From Falsirhodobacter sp. 20TX0035 (GTDB taxonomy: Bacteria > Pseudomonadota > Alphaproteobacteria > Rhodobacterales > Rhodobacteraceae), in assembly GCF_028307215.1 (NCBI RefSeq), contig NZ_JAQMHV010000008.1:56808-120807 (forward strand): a stretch of 64,000 bases of DNA. The letters are read 5' to 3'. Below the pieces are notes generated by a model. It saw only the letters and a list, made by a program, of their open reading frames with translations. It was not told the DNA's origin and did no database searches. Numbering within the stretch: position 1 is the stretch's first letter; every line of letters begins with the position of its first letter. A program made the position numbers and the translations under genes. Positions 38,804 through 46,663 of the stretch are shown piece after piece.

Positions 38804-38825
38804 TGTGTGAACCTGGTCGCACACA
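38804..38825. promoter_or_regulatory. Dyad TGTGTG-N10-CACACA
   Basis: A perfect 6-bp inverted repeat in the 55-base space between the cupin and MarR-type genes. It is a likely operator for the adjacent regulator because it overlaps both possible promoters. Confidence 0.5.
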
Positions 38826-38846
38826 GGTAAGGGGGCTTGCACGGCC

Positions 38847-39308
38847 ATGTCAACGATTGCACTCCCGGCGGAGGATGCGCCCTTCATTCCCCCGTCCTTT
38901 GCCGCCCTCATGCGCATGGCTTCGCAGGATGTGCGGGCGCGGATGCTGCGGTCGATCCACGAGGCGGGCTTTGCCGCCTTTCAGGAACAGCATTTCGCGA
39001 TCTTCGCCTATCCGCTGCCAAACGGCATCCGGCCTTCGGATCTGGCGCGGGAGAAGCGCATCACGCGCCAAGCGCTCAACTACCTCCTCGCGCAGCTGGA
39101 GGAGGCGGATTACCTCATCCGGTGGGCGCCGGAGGGGGAAACCCGTCGCCTGATCTACCTTACCCCGAAAGGCCACCAGATCGCGGAGACGATGTTTGCA
39201 TGCCTGAAAGGGCTGGAACGGGAATGGTCGCATCGGGTTGGCGAAGAACGGTTCGCTGTCTTCGTGGACGTCCTCCGGGAGATGGCATCCGATCATCTTT
39301 CGCCCTGA
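38847..39308 (+). CDS. MarR-type winged-helix regulator
   Basis: 153 residues, ATG at 38847 after AAGGGGG. The winged helix is visible: SDLAREKRITRQALNYLLAQLEEADYLI (core recognition helix TRQALNYLLAQLE) followed by the wing APEGETRRLIYLTPKGHQI. The long N-terminal helix and C-terminal helix support dimerisation as in MarR. These regulators respond to phenolics or other small ligands. It is divergent from the cupin gene and shares a 55-base promoter with a clear dyad. Confidence 0.8.
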   Translation: MSTIALPAEDAPFIPPSFAALMRMASQDVRARMLRSIHEAGFAAFQEQHFAIFAYPLPNGIRPSDLAREKRITRQALNYLLAQLEEADYLIRWAPEGETRRLIYLTPKGHQIAETMFACLKGLEREWSHRVGEERFAVFVDVLREMASDHLSP

Positions 39309-39429
39309 GGCCGAAGACGCGTCGATCTGGATTGATGACATCCCCGTCACCTGTCCCGCCGGGGCCGGCGGACGGTGATCCGCATGTCTTGCCACAGCAT
39401 TCAGGTGACCGGGACATCGCCTAAAGATT

Positions 39430-39444
39430 GTAAAGCTACTTTAC
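39430..39444. promoter_or_regulatory. Palindrome GTAAAG-CTA-CTTTAC
   Basis: A perfect 15-base palindrome in an AT-rich patch 100 bases upstream of the decayed ABC exporter. It looks like the operator or promoter relic of that gene. The remaining sequence from 39309 to about 39540 shows nothing else. Confidence 0.35.
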
Positions 39445-39539
39445 GTTTTCCGCAAAAAGGGTATGTTGCCGCTGTTAACGAGTGGTCGTGTTGTCAGTGC
39501 GGAGGGCTTGGCGGAGGTCCGATGTTGTGCCGCATGCCT

Positions 39540-40392
39540 CGGCTTCCGCCACCCACACCTCGTCTGTCGTGCGCAATCGCGTTGCCGAGAAGTTTCGCGT
39601 CCGAAGCGCTGGCCTGGATCGGGTGACTAGGACAGTCACGCCCGGAATCGCGACCTTGGGGGGCGCGGCCTAGGCGGCGGCACGTGTGATCCTTTCGATC
39701 ATAGCGCTGCCCCTGCGCGAGTTGATCGGCATCTGGGGCCGGTGGTGCGCGTGGTCCATAACCCGTACGGCCTGTCCGTCTCTTCTCCAGCCAAAGCGCC
39801 CTGCGGTCCATCCAGCCGCGCAGCCGGGCCGTGCCGGTGCAAGTCCAAAGTCGGGTGGCGGGGCAACGCCATCACCGTTGACATACCGGCAGGGGCGTTC
39901 GCGATCATCTCCGGCCCGCCGGGATCGAGGAAAAGCGCCTCGGCACGTGTGCTGGCCGGACAGTATCGCCAGTTGGAAGGGAACGTCCTTTACGGGGATT
40001 CAGCCTACAGCCTGCCGCGCACTGCCCACATCTCCCCGAACCCTCTGGTCCTGACCGGCAGCCTGCGGCGCGCGCGGCCCATCGAATCCCCCCGCCGGAC
40101 CCGAAGTACATGCGCCGGTAGCCCGAAGCTGCGGCTTGAGTCCTTGCTGGAGCAACATAGCAGCGCAAAGACGGGGATCCTCGACGGCGGATGCGCCCCA
40201 TCCCTTCAGGAGCAACCGGCGCTCGGCCCCGCCCGCGCAGCGCTGTCCAAATCCGACTTCGTCGTGGTCGATCACCCGGCCGCAGGCGGATCCGGGGACT
40301 CGATGCTCCTTGGGCTTTGCCGCGACTGCAGCGCTACGATGCTGATCACCGAAGAAGCGAAACAGTCCGACGTCGTAGTCACAGAACCCTGA
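39540..40392 (+). pseudogene. Decayed ABC exporter (TM + ATPase)
   Basis: Two frames together recall an ABC exporter half-transporter. In frame 2, RNRVAEKFRVRSAGLDRVTRTV is followed by an in-frame stop near 39671 and then ALPLRELIGIWGRWCAWSITR, like the last membrane helices. After a frameshift near 39850, frame 1 reads AGAFAIISGPPGSRKSASARVLAGQYR, a Walker A region (GPPGSRKS), shown here as its core. Then come a degraded signature (LQEQPALGPARAALSKSDF) and a Walker B remnant (FVVVDHP, with His for the catalytic Asp-Glu). The N-terminal membrane part is missing. I conclude this is a non-functional relic. Confidence 0.55.
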
Positions 40393-40741
40393 GCGACACG
40401 CCAAGACTTGCAAATGTCCAAATGACGGGAAATCGCCGTCTTTGGCTCCGGGTTTTCACCAAGTCTATGATCTATCACCTCACCGGCGCAAACAGGAACT
40501 GATCGCCTCCGGCCAAGGCAACGAATTGTCCGGCCACCTTGCAAGCCGGAGGCGTGGCGGCTCTGTCCCCACCGGTCGGGATCGGATCATCCTTGTTCTC
40601 ATAATGCGTCCACGCCTCTTGCCGAACGGCAACTTGGAACTCCTGAACGAGGGCGTGCGACATCGCAGACAACCAGCATGATCGCATTGCAAGCTGTGAC
40701 GTGGCGAAGATATAGCGAGGACACAGCAGAAGGAGCGTGGG
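40393..40741. other. Promoter region of rpiR
   Basis: 349 bases without a gene. It contains TGCAAGCT at 40688-40695, about 50 bases upstream of the RpiR start. This half-site recurs as a full palindrome at 41584-41599 before the transporter genes, so it is a plausible autoregulatory site. Confidence 0.4.
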
Positions 40742-41593
40742 ATGAAGGAGATGCAGGGCATCATTGCACGGATCCAGGCCAGTTCGGCCGCGCTCACCCA
40801 GACCGAGCAGCGGCTGGTGTCGGAACTGCTGCGCCAGCCGCGCGATGTGGCACTGGAAACGGCGGCCGAATTCGCCGCCCGCGTTGGCGCGCATGAGGCG
40901 ACGACCTCGCGCCTTGCGCGCAAGCTGGGCTTTGACAGCTATGCCCTGTTCCGCGATGCGCTGCGGCGCGATTACCTTCATCGCTCGGAACCTGCGGGCC
41001 GGCTTTCGGTGACCATCGAGGACAGTGCAGGCAGTTTCCTTTCGCGCCTGATCGCGGACGAGACGCTGGCCCTGTCGCAGATCGCCGATCATATCGACGA
41101 CAACGCGATCGAGAGCGCCGCCGCACATCTGGACGCCCGCCGCATCTTTATGTTCGCCGAAGGCAACGCCTCGGTTCTTGCGGCGATGATGGACCGCCGC
41201 CTGCGCCGAATGGGGGTGGAAACGCATCTGCTGTCCGGAAGCCCCCGCGATCTGGCCGAGCAGGCGCTGACGATCGGGCAGGGCGATGCGCTGATCCTGT
41301 TCGCCTTCCGCCGCCGCCCGCGCGGCTACGCCCCCCTGATGCGCTTGGCGCAGGAGGTGGGCGCCGTGACGCTGGCAGTGTCCGACACCATCGGCCCCGC
41401 CCTGCAACCGGCGCCTCAGATGCTGCTGGCCGCACCACGCACGGGCGCCGCAGACGGCTTCCAGACCCTGACCGTGCCGATGGTGCTGTGCAACGCACTG
41501 ATCCTTGCGATCGGCGCACGCCGGGGTGACGCGGCGCTTGATCCGCTGGACAGGTTGGGACGGCTGATCGACGACTTCAGTTCTGCAAGCTAG
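40742..41593 (+). CDS. RpiR family transcriptional regulator
   Basis: 283 residues, ATG at 40742 with AGAAGGAG upstream. The N-terminal RpiR helix-turn-helix covers about residues 15-85 (FAARVGAHEATTSRLARKLGF). The C-terminal SIS domain, which in this family binds phosphosugars, runs from about residue 125 (ARRIFMFAEGNASVLAAMMDR) to the end. It is 71 bases upstream of an AfuABC-like importer and a phosphatase on the same strand. The SIS domain suggests control by a sugar phosphate. A 16-base palindrome straddles its stop codon. Confidence 0.85.
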   Translation: MKEMQGIIARIQASSAALTQTEQRLVSELLRQPRDVALETAAEFAARVGAHEATTSRLARKLGFDSYALFRDALRRDYLHRSEPAGRLSVTIEDSAGSFLSRLIADETLALSQIADHIDDNAIESAAAHLDARRIFMFAEGNASVLAAMMDRRLRRMGVETHLLSGSPRDLAEQALTIGQGDALILFAFRRRPRGYAPLMRLAQEVGAVTLAVSDTIGPALQPAPQMLLAAPRTGAADGFQTLTVPMVLCNALILAIGARRGDAALDPLDRLGRLIDDFSSAS

Positions 41594-41599
41594 CTTGCA
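41584..41599. promoter_or_regulatory. Palindrome TGCAAGCT-AGCTTGCA
   Basis: Perfect 16-base palindrome covering the rpiR stop codon, 65 bases upstream of the binding-protein ATG. The half-site TGCAAGCT also occurs upstream of rpiR (40688-40695). Likely RpiR operator controlling the transporter operon. Confidence 0.6.
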
Positions 41600-41664
41600 T
41601 GTCACAATATCTTTGCATGATGGACTTACAAGGACCGCAAGATCGTCATCCAGAGGGATTCCCC

Positions 41665-42762
41665 ATGCGCGCCGCCCTGCCCCTTATCGCCCTGCTTGCC
41701 ACACCGGCCTTTGCGCAGGACCTGGACACACTGGACGCTTCCAGCCTGCGCCCCTTGGCCGAGGCGGAGGGAAGCGTCACCGTCTACGCCTTCACCAGCC
41801 GCATCGCCCGGGTGGAGGCCGCGTTTGAAGCGGCCTATCCCGACATCGACATGGTGACCTTCGACATGTCCTCGACCGAGCAGATCGCGCGGATCCGGTC
41901 CGAGGCGGAGGCCGGCATCGCCGGCGCCGACGTCGTCTACATCTCGGACGCGCCGGTGGTGCTGGGCGATCTGCTGGCCGCGGGCCATATCGCGCCCTAC
42001 GTCCCGCCGCGCGTGGCGGAGCTTGTGCCGGAGGCGCTGAAACAGCCGCTTCTGGCGCAGCGCCTGTCCACCAAGGTCCTGATGTACAACGAGGAGTCCT
42101 ATCCCGAGGGCGCGCCTGTCGACAGCCTGTGGGACCTGACGCGCCCCGAATGGGCGGGCAAGGTCATCATGGTGGATCCCCTGCAGCGCGGCGACTATCT
42201 GGACCTGATGACGGAGATCATGCTGCGCGACGATGAGATGGCCGCCGCCTATGCCACCGAGTTCGGCGAGCCGCTGCCCGAGAGCACGCAAGCGGGCCAA
42301 CGCTTCATCGAGGATCTGTTCGCCAACGATCTGGTCCTTGTCGGCTCGACCGACGACGTGAACGCGGCCATCGGCGCCAAGGGGCAGGAGGCGGCGCCCA
42401 TCGGCTTCACCAGTTATTCCGACCGCCGCGACAACGAGGATGAGGGCTGGGCGCTGCAGGTCGCCAACGAGGTCGCCCCCGCCAACGGCATCGTCTTCCC
42501 CGCGCTGCTGGCCGTGAACCCGAACTCCGCCCATCCGGCCGCCGCACGTCTGGCCATGGATTTCATGATGGGTGACGACAGCGACACCGGTGGTCCGGCC
42601 TTCGCGCCCTTCTATGTCGCCGGGGATTGGGCGACACGCACCGACATCGCACCGCATCCCGACGCGATTCCGCTGGCGGAGTTCAACGGCTGGACCATCG
42701 ACGCGGCCAAGACGGCCGAAATCCGGGCCGAGGTCGCCGATCTGATCCTGACCCTGCAATGA
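41665..42762 (+). CDS. ABC importer binding protein, AfuA/FbpA-like
   Basis: 365 residues with signal peptide MRAALPLIALLATPAFA, ATG at 41665 after AGAGGGA. The mature protein is a group 1 extracellular binding protein: TVYAFTSRIARVEAAFEAAYP, then KVLMYNEESYPEGAPVDSLWDLTRPEWAGK (core SLWDLTRPEWAGK). The C-terminal part ends with LAEFNGWTIDAAKTAE. The fold covers Fe3+, 2-aminoethylphosphonate, thiamine and hexose-phosphate (AfuA) carriers. The classical paired iron-binding tyrosines are not evident. With an RpiR regulator and a phosphatase in the same string, a phosphorylated organic ligand is plausible. Confidence 0.8.
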   Translation: MRAALPLIALLATPAFAQDLDTLDASSLRPLAEAEGSVTVYAFTSRIARVEAAFEAAYPDIDMVTFDMSSTEQIARIRSEAEAGIAGADVVYISDAPVVLGDLLAAGHIAPYVPPRVAELVPEALKQPLLAQRLSTKVLMYNEESYPEGAPVDSLWDLTRPEWAGKVIMVDPLQRGDYLDLMTEIMLRDDEMAAAYATEFGEPLPESTQAGQRFIEDLFANDLVLVGSTDDVNAAIGAKGQEAAPIGFTSYSDRRDNEDEGWALQVANEVAPANGIVFPALLAVNPNSAHPAAARLAMDFMMGDDSDTGGPAFAPFYVAGDWATRTDIAPHPDAIPLAEFNGWTIDAAKTAEIRAEVADLILTLQ

Positions 42763-44435
42763 TGAGATCCATTCCCGGCGCGGGGCTGACCTGCGCCGTT
42801 CTTTCGATCCTCATCGTGCTGGTGGCCGCGCCCTTGGCGACCATCGCCATCGACACCTTCGGCAGCCCCGCCTGGGCCGAGGTTCTGAACAGCCGCCTGT
42901 CGCGCAACCTGTTCTGGAAACCGCTCGGCACGACGCTGCTGCTGGGAACGGGCGTCGCCTTCGGCTGCGTGCTGATCGGTGGGTTCCTTGCCTGGCTGGT
43001 CACGATGACGGACGTGCCGTTCCGCCGCTCCATCGGGTTCATGGCCACCCTGCCCTTCATGATCCCCAGCTTTGCCACCGCGCTGGCTTGGGGGACGCTC
43101 TTCCGCAACTCCCGCGCCGGGGGCAGCACGGGGCTGCTGGAGGGGCTGGGGCTGGGCGTGCCGGACTGGCTGGCCTGGGGGCTGGTCCCGACGACCCTCG
43201 TGCTGATCGCGCATTATTATGCCTTGGCCTTCACGGTGATCTCGGCCTCCCTGTCCTCGGTGAACGGCGATCTGGTGGAAGCCGCGCAGATGAGCGGAGC
43301 CTCGCGCCGCCGTATCCTGTTCGGGATCATCCTGCCCGTGGTGATGCCCGCGATGCTGGCGGGCGGCTCGCTGGCCTTTGCGGGCGCGGTATCGAACTTC
43401 GCCGCCCCCGCGCTGCTGGGCCTGCCGGTGCGGATGCAGACCCTGTCGACCCGCCTCTTCGGCATGATCGAGATCGGCCAGACCGAGCGGGGCTACATCC
43501 TCGCCTTTCTGCTGATCCTCGTCTCGGCCCTGTTTCTGGGCGCGGGCAACCGCATCCTGTCGGGGCGGCGCAGTTTCGCCACGATCACCGGCAAAGGCAC
43601 GCGCAACAAGCCGCAGGCCTTGGGGGCCGCGCGCATCCCGCTGTGTGCGCTGGCGCTGGCGATCTGCTTCGTGACGACGGTGCTGCCGATCGTGCTGCTG
43701 GTTTCCGCCAGCTTCGCGCCGATGTCCTCGGCCCTGTTTTCGGACTGGACGCTGCATTTCTGGGTGGGCGCGGCGGACCCGGCTTTTGCGCGTGGCCAGG
43801 CGGGCGTGTTCCGCAACCCGCAGCTGATGACCGCGCTGTGGATGACCCTTGGCCTTGGCGCCTGCGTGGCGCTGACGGCCACCGTGATCGGCCTGCTGGC
43901 CGCCGTCGCGCTGAACGGCCGGCGGATCCCGGTGCTGACGGAACTCACAGCGCAGCTCGGCTTCCTGCCGATGCTGCTGCCGGGGATCGCCTTCGGGGCG
44001 GCCTATATCGCACTTTACGGCGCGCCCATAGGGCCGTTCCCGGCGCTTTACGGAACGCCCCTGCTGCTGGGCCTTGCCCTGACGGCGGCCACCCTGCCCT
44101 TTGCGGTGCAGACGGGGCGGGCCACCGTCGCGCAGATCTCCGGCGATGTGGAGGAGGCGGCGCGGATGACCGGCGCGGGGTTCTTCCGCCGCCTTGGCGC
44201 GATCACCCTGCCGCTGGCGCGGCGCGGCATGATCGCGGGCGGCCTTCTAACCTTTGTCAGCGTCATCGGCGATCTTGCCATCGTCGTTCTGCTCTACACT
44301 CCCTCGACGCCCGTGCTGTCGGTGCTGTCCTATCGCTACGCCTCGGATGGGTTCCACCAGTTCGCCAACGCCGTCACGATCCTGATCCTCGTGCTGTCCG
44401 TCGCGGCCACGCTGATCGCCCGGAGGACCCGATGA
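42759..44435 (+). CDS. ABC importer double permease, AfuB/FbpB-like
   Basis: 558 residues from the ATG at 42759, overlapping the previous stop (ATGATGA; the second ATG at 42762 is equally possible). It holds two permease domains of about 270 residues each, with twelve helices in total. The first coupling loop reads EAAQMSGASRRRILFGIILP near residue 180; the second reads EEAARMTGAGFFRRLGAITLP near residue 470. Both pore subunits are thus on one chain, as in the iron/hexose-phosphate/phosphonate importer group. ATGA overlap with the following ATPase. Confidence 0.88.
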   Translation: MMRSIPGAGLTCAVLSILIVLVAAPLATIAIDTFGSPAWAEVLNSRLSRNLFWKPLGTTLLLGTGVAFGCVLIGGFLAWLVTMTDVPFRRSIGFMATLPFMIPSFATALAWGTLFRNSRAGGSTGLLEGLGLGVPDWLAWGLVPTTLVLIAHYYALAFTVISASLSSVNGDLVEAAQMSGASRRRILFGIILPVVMPAMLAGGSLAFAGAVSNFAAPALLGLPVRMQTLSTRLFGMIEIGQTERGYILAFLLILVSALFLGAGNRILSGRRSFATITGKGTRNKPQALGAARIPLCALALAICFVTTVLPIVLLVSASFAPMSSALFSDWTLHFWVGAADPAFARGQAGVFRNPQLMTALWMTLGLGACVALTATVIGLLAAVALNGRRIPVLTELTAQLGFLPMLLPGIAFGAAYIALYGAPIGPFPALYGTPLLLGLALTAATLPFAVQTGRATVAQISGDVEEAARMTGAGFFRRLGAITLPLARRGMIAGGLLTFVSVIGDLAIVVLLYTPSTPVLSVLSYRYASDGFHQFANAVTILILVLSVAATLIARRTR

Positions 44436-45454
44436 TCTCTCTGACCAAGCTGACCAAGACCTTCAACGGCCCGCCCGCCGTCGACGACGTGACGCTGTCG
44501 GTGCCGGAAGGCGGGTTTCTGGTGCTGCTCGGCCCCTCCGGCTGCGGCAAGAGCACGATGCTGCGGATGCTGGCGGGGCTGGAGACGCCGACCTCCGGCA
44601 CCATCCGCTTCGGCGACACCGTGGTGGCGGACGGGGCGCGCATCACGCCACCCGACAAACGCGATGCGGGGCTGGTGTTCCAGTCCTATGCCCTGTGGCC
44701 GCACATGACGGTGGCGGGAAACGTGGACTGGCCGCTGAAGGTCGCCGGAACCCCGAACCGCGCGGGCCGCGTGGCCGAGGCGCTGAAGATGATGGGCATC
44801 GCCGACCTTGCCCACCGCTATCCCGGAGAGATCTCGGGTGGCCAGCAGCAACGCGTGGCCCTGGCGCGGATGATCGCCCCGCGCCCGAAGTTCCTGCTGT
44901 TCGACGAGCCGCTCTCGAACCTCGACGCGACCCTGCGGGTGGAGATGCGGCACGAACTGTCTCGTCTGCACAAGACGACGGGGGCCACGGCGGTTTATGT
45001 CACCCACGACCAGATAGAGGCGATGACCCTTGCCACCCATGTCGCCGTGATGAACCGCGGCCGGGTGGAGCAGTTCGCGTCGCCGCTGGACCTGCTGGCG
45101 AAACCCGCGACAGCCTTCGTCGCGCGCTTTGTGGGCACGCCGCCCGCGAACCTGATCCCGATCCGCGATGGCGCTTGGCTTGCCCGTCTGCCCGACGCCG
45201 CGCTGCGCGGCGCGACGGGTCACGCCATGGTGCGCGCCGAGGATCTGACCCTTGCCACCGGCCCCCGAAGCCTCTCTGCCGAACTGATGGAGGCGATCCC
45301 CATGGCCGGCCAGCTTCTGGTGACGGGCGCCGTCGGCGGTCACCGCATCACCTGCGTCGCCCCCGCAGGAACCCCGCTGACCCGCGACCTGCACTTCGCC
45401 CTGCCGGACGCGCCCGGCGCGATCTTCGACATTGAAGGAAACCCGATCCGTTGA
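44432..45454 (+). CDS. ABC importer ATPase, AfuC/FbpC-like
   Basis: 340 residues from the ATG at 44432, overlapping the permease stop. Walker [11 protein letters not shown]-loop VFQSYALWPHMTV, signature ISGGQQQR, Walker [13 protein letters not shown], switch YVTHDQIEAM. A regulatory domain follows (HAMVRAEDLTLA). It ends with a TTGA overlap with the phosphatase gene, so all four genes are coupled. Confidence 0.9.
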   Translation: MISLTKLTKTFNGPPAVDDVTLSVPEGGFLVLLGPSGCGKSTMLRMLAGLETPTSGTIRFGDTVVADGARITPPDKRDAGLVFQSYALWPHMTVAGNVDWPLKVAGTPNRAGRVAEALKMMGIADLAHRYPGEISGGQQQRVALARMIAPRPKFLLFDEPLSNLDATLRVEMRHELSRLHKTTGATAVYVTHDQIEAMTLATHVAVMNRGRVEQFASPLDLLAKPATAFVARFVGTPPANLIPIRDGAWLARLPDAALRGATGHAMVRAEDLTLATGPRSLSAELMEAIPMAGQLLVTGAVGGHRITCVAPAGTPLTRDLHFALPDAPGAIFDIEGNPIR

Positions 45455-46047
45455 AACGCATACTCCTTGTCCGCCACGGCCAGACCGAATGGAACGCCGA
45501 CCGCCGCCTGCAAGGGCAGACCGATATCCCCCTGAACGACCGCGGGCGCGATCAGGCCCGGGCCTTAGCGGGGATGATCCGCGGCATGAAACCGGATGTC
45601 GTCGCGACCTCCGACCTGATGCGGGCGCGGGAAACGGCGGCGCTTCTGGGTTTCCCGGATGCACGGTGCGAACCGCTTTTGCGCGAGCAAAGGCTCGGGG
45701 TCTGGGAGGGGCGGACGATCGCCTCGGTGCAGCAGGAAACACCGCAGCATTACATCGACTGGCGCGCGGGATCCTTTGCACCCGAGGGCGGGGATCTTTG
45801 GGCGGACTTCCGCGCCCGCGTCCAGACCGCGCTGCACATCGTGCTGGAGCAGGCCGACAAGACCGCGCTCCTCGTCTGCCATGGCGGCGTGATCCGCGCG
45901 TTGCTGGACGCGGCGCTGGATCTGTCGCCGTCACGGATCATCCCCGTCGGGCCCGCCAGCGTGACGATCCTTGCCTATCCGCAAGGCCACGCGCGGCTGG
46001 AGGCGTTCAACGTCGCGGCAGCCCCCGACCTCGACGCGCCGGATTAG
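45451..46047 (+). CDS. Histidine phosphatase family protein
   Basis: 198 residues from a TTG start at 45451 that overlaps the ATPase stop codon as TTGA; the AAGGA upstream sits rather far but no better start exists. The N-terminal LLVRHGQTEWN carries the catalytic RHG and the motif VCHGGVIRALLDA has the second catalytic His. DLMRARETAALLG holds the phosphate-binding Arg. This is the phosphoglycerate-mutase-like histidine phosphatase fold, which dephosphorylates sugar phosphates, cobalamin precursors and other small esters in the cytosol. Translational coupling to the importer suggests it acts on the imported solute. Confidence 0.85.
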   Translation: MKRILLVRHGQTEWNADRRLQGQTDIPLNDRGRDQARALAGMIRGMKPDVVATSDLMRARETAALLGFPDARCEPLLREQRLGVWEGRTIASVQQETPQHYIDWRAGSFAPEGGDLWADFRARVQTALHIVLEQADKTALLVCHGGVIRALLDAALDLSPSRIIPVGPASVTILAYPQGHARLEAFNVAAAPDLDAPD

Positions 46048-46663
46048 GGGAAAGGGGCCGGCTTTCGTGCTGCAGCCACCTGAAGCGACGATGGGCTTTG
46101 GGTTCTCGGCTATGTCCGCCGCCCTGCGGACGCGGTATCCACTCAGGCTGCAGGGGGGGCACGGAAGGGGACTGCCCCTGTCGCTGTCACGGCAGAACCC
46201 CGGGCCCGCTTTGCGTCACCTTCAGGAGTATGCGGGTAGCTGGCTCTCCTTGCTCAGACTTCGACCGTGCCAGAAGAAGCCAAGCCAAGCCAACAGTCGC
46301 GGGGCTGCCCCGGTGGCGGCAGCTGCCGCTCAAGGTTTGGATGTGACCGGTCCTGGATGAGGACGCGACACACTGCAGCAAGCCTTTCCGAACAACCATG
46401 TCCTCTTGATCAGTATCTTGGTTGAAGGTGGCCCAATGTCGCCTTCGCACACGATCGCCCGAGGGTCGTAGGCGGCCCAAGTTGCGTTGACAGGCTGAAA
46501 CCGCGTCCCCAACGTTCCAGACAAAAGCGGGCCACAGAATATCAAACGGCTGCCGCGTTGCTCGAACTCCACCCGTGCCGCGCTGATGGCAACGGATGGT
46601 GCGGGATCTTGATCGGATCAAAACTCACCTCCGCGCGTTGTCTTCTGCTGGACGGATTTCTTT
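46048..46663. other. Intergenic region without a supported gene
   Basis: 616 bases between two convergent operons. A minus-strand open frame (46330-46572) holds short stretches such as GSRLIFCGPLL that hint at a small YciI-like protein, but it lacks a start and a complete domain. I treat it as unproven. No terminator hairpin or repeat is clear. Confidence 0.4.

Noticed and set aside
41665..45454. Assignment as an Fe3+ importer (FbpABC)
   Set aside because: Family resemblance alone allows it, but I could not find the paired Tyr iron ligands. The RpiR/phosphatase context points elsewhere, so no gene symbols were given.
46330..46572. Possible YciI-like small protein on the minus strand
   Set aside because: Only short suggestive stretches (GSRLIFCGPLL), no start codon in context and no complete domain, so not reported as a gene.
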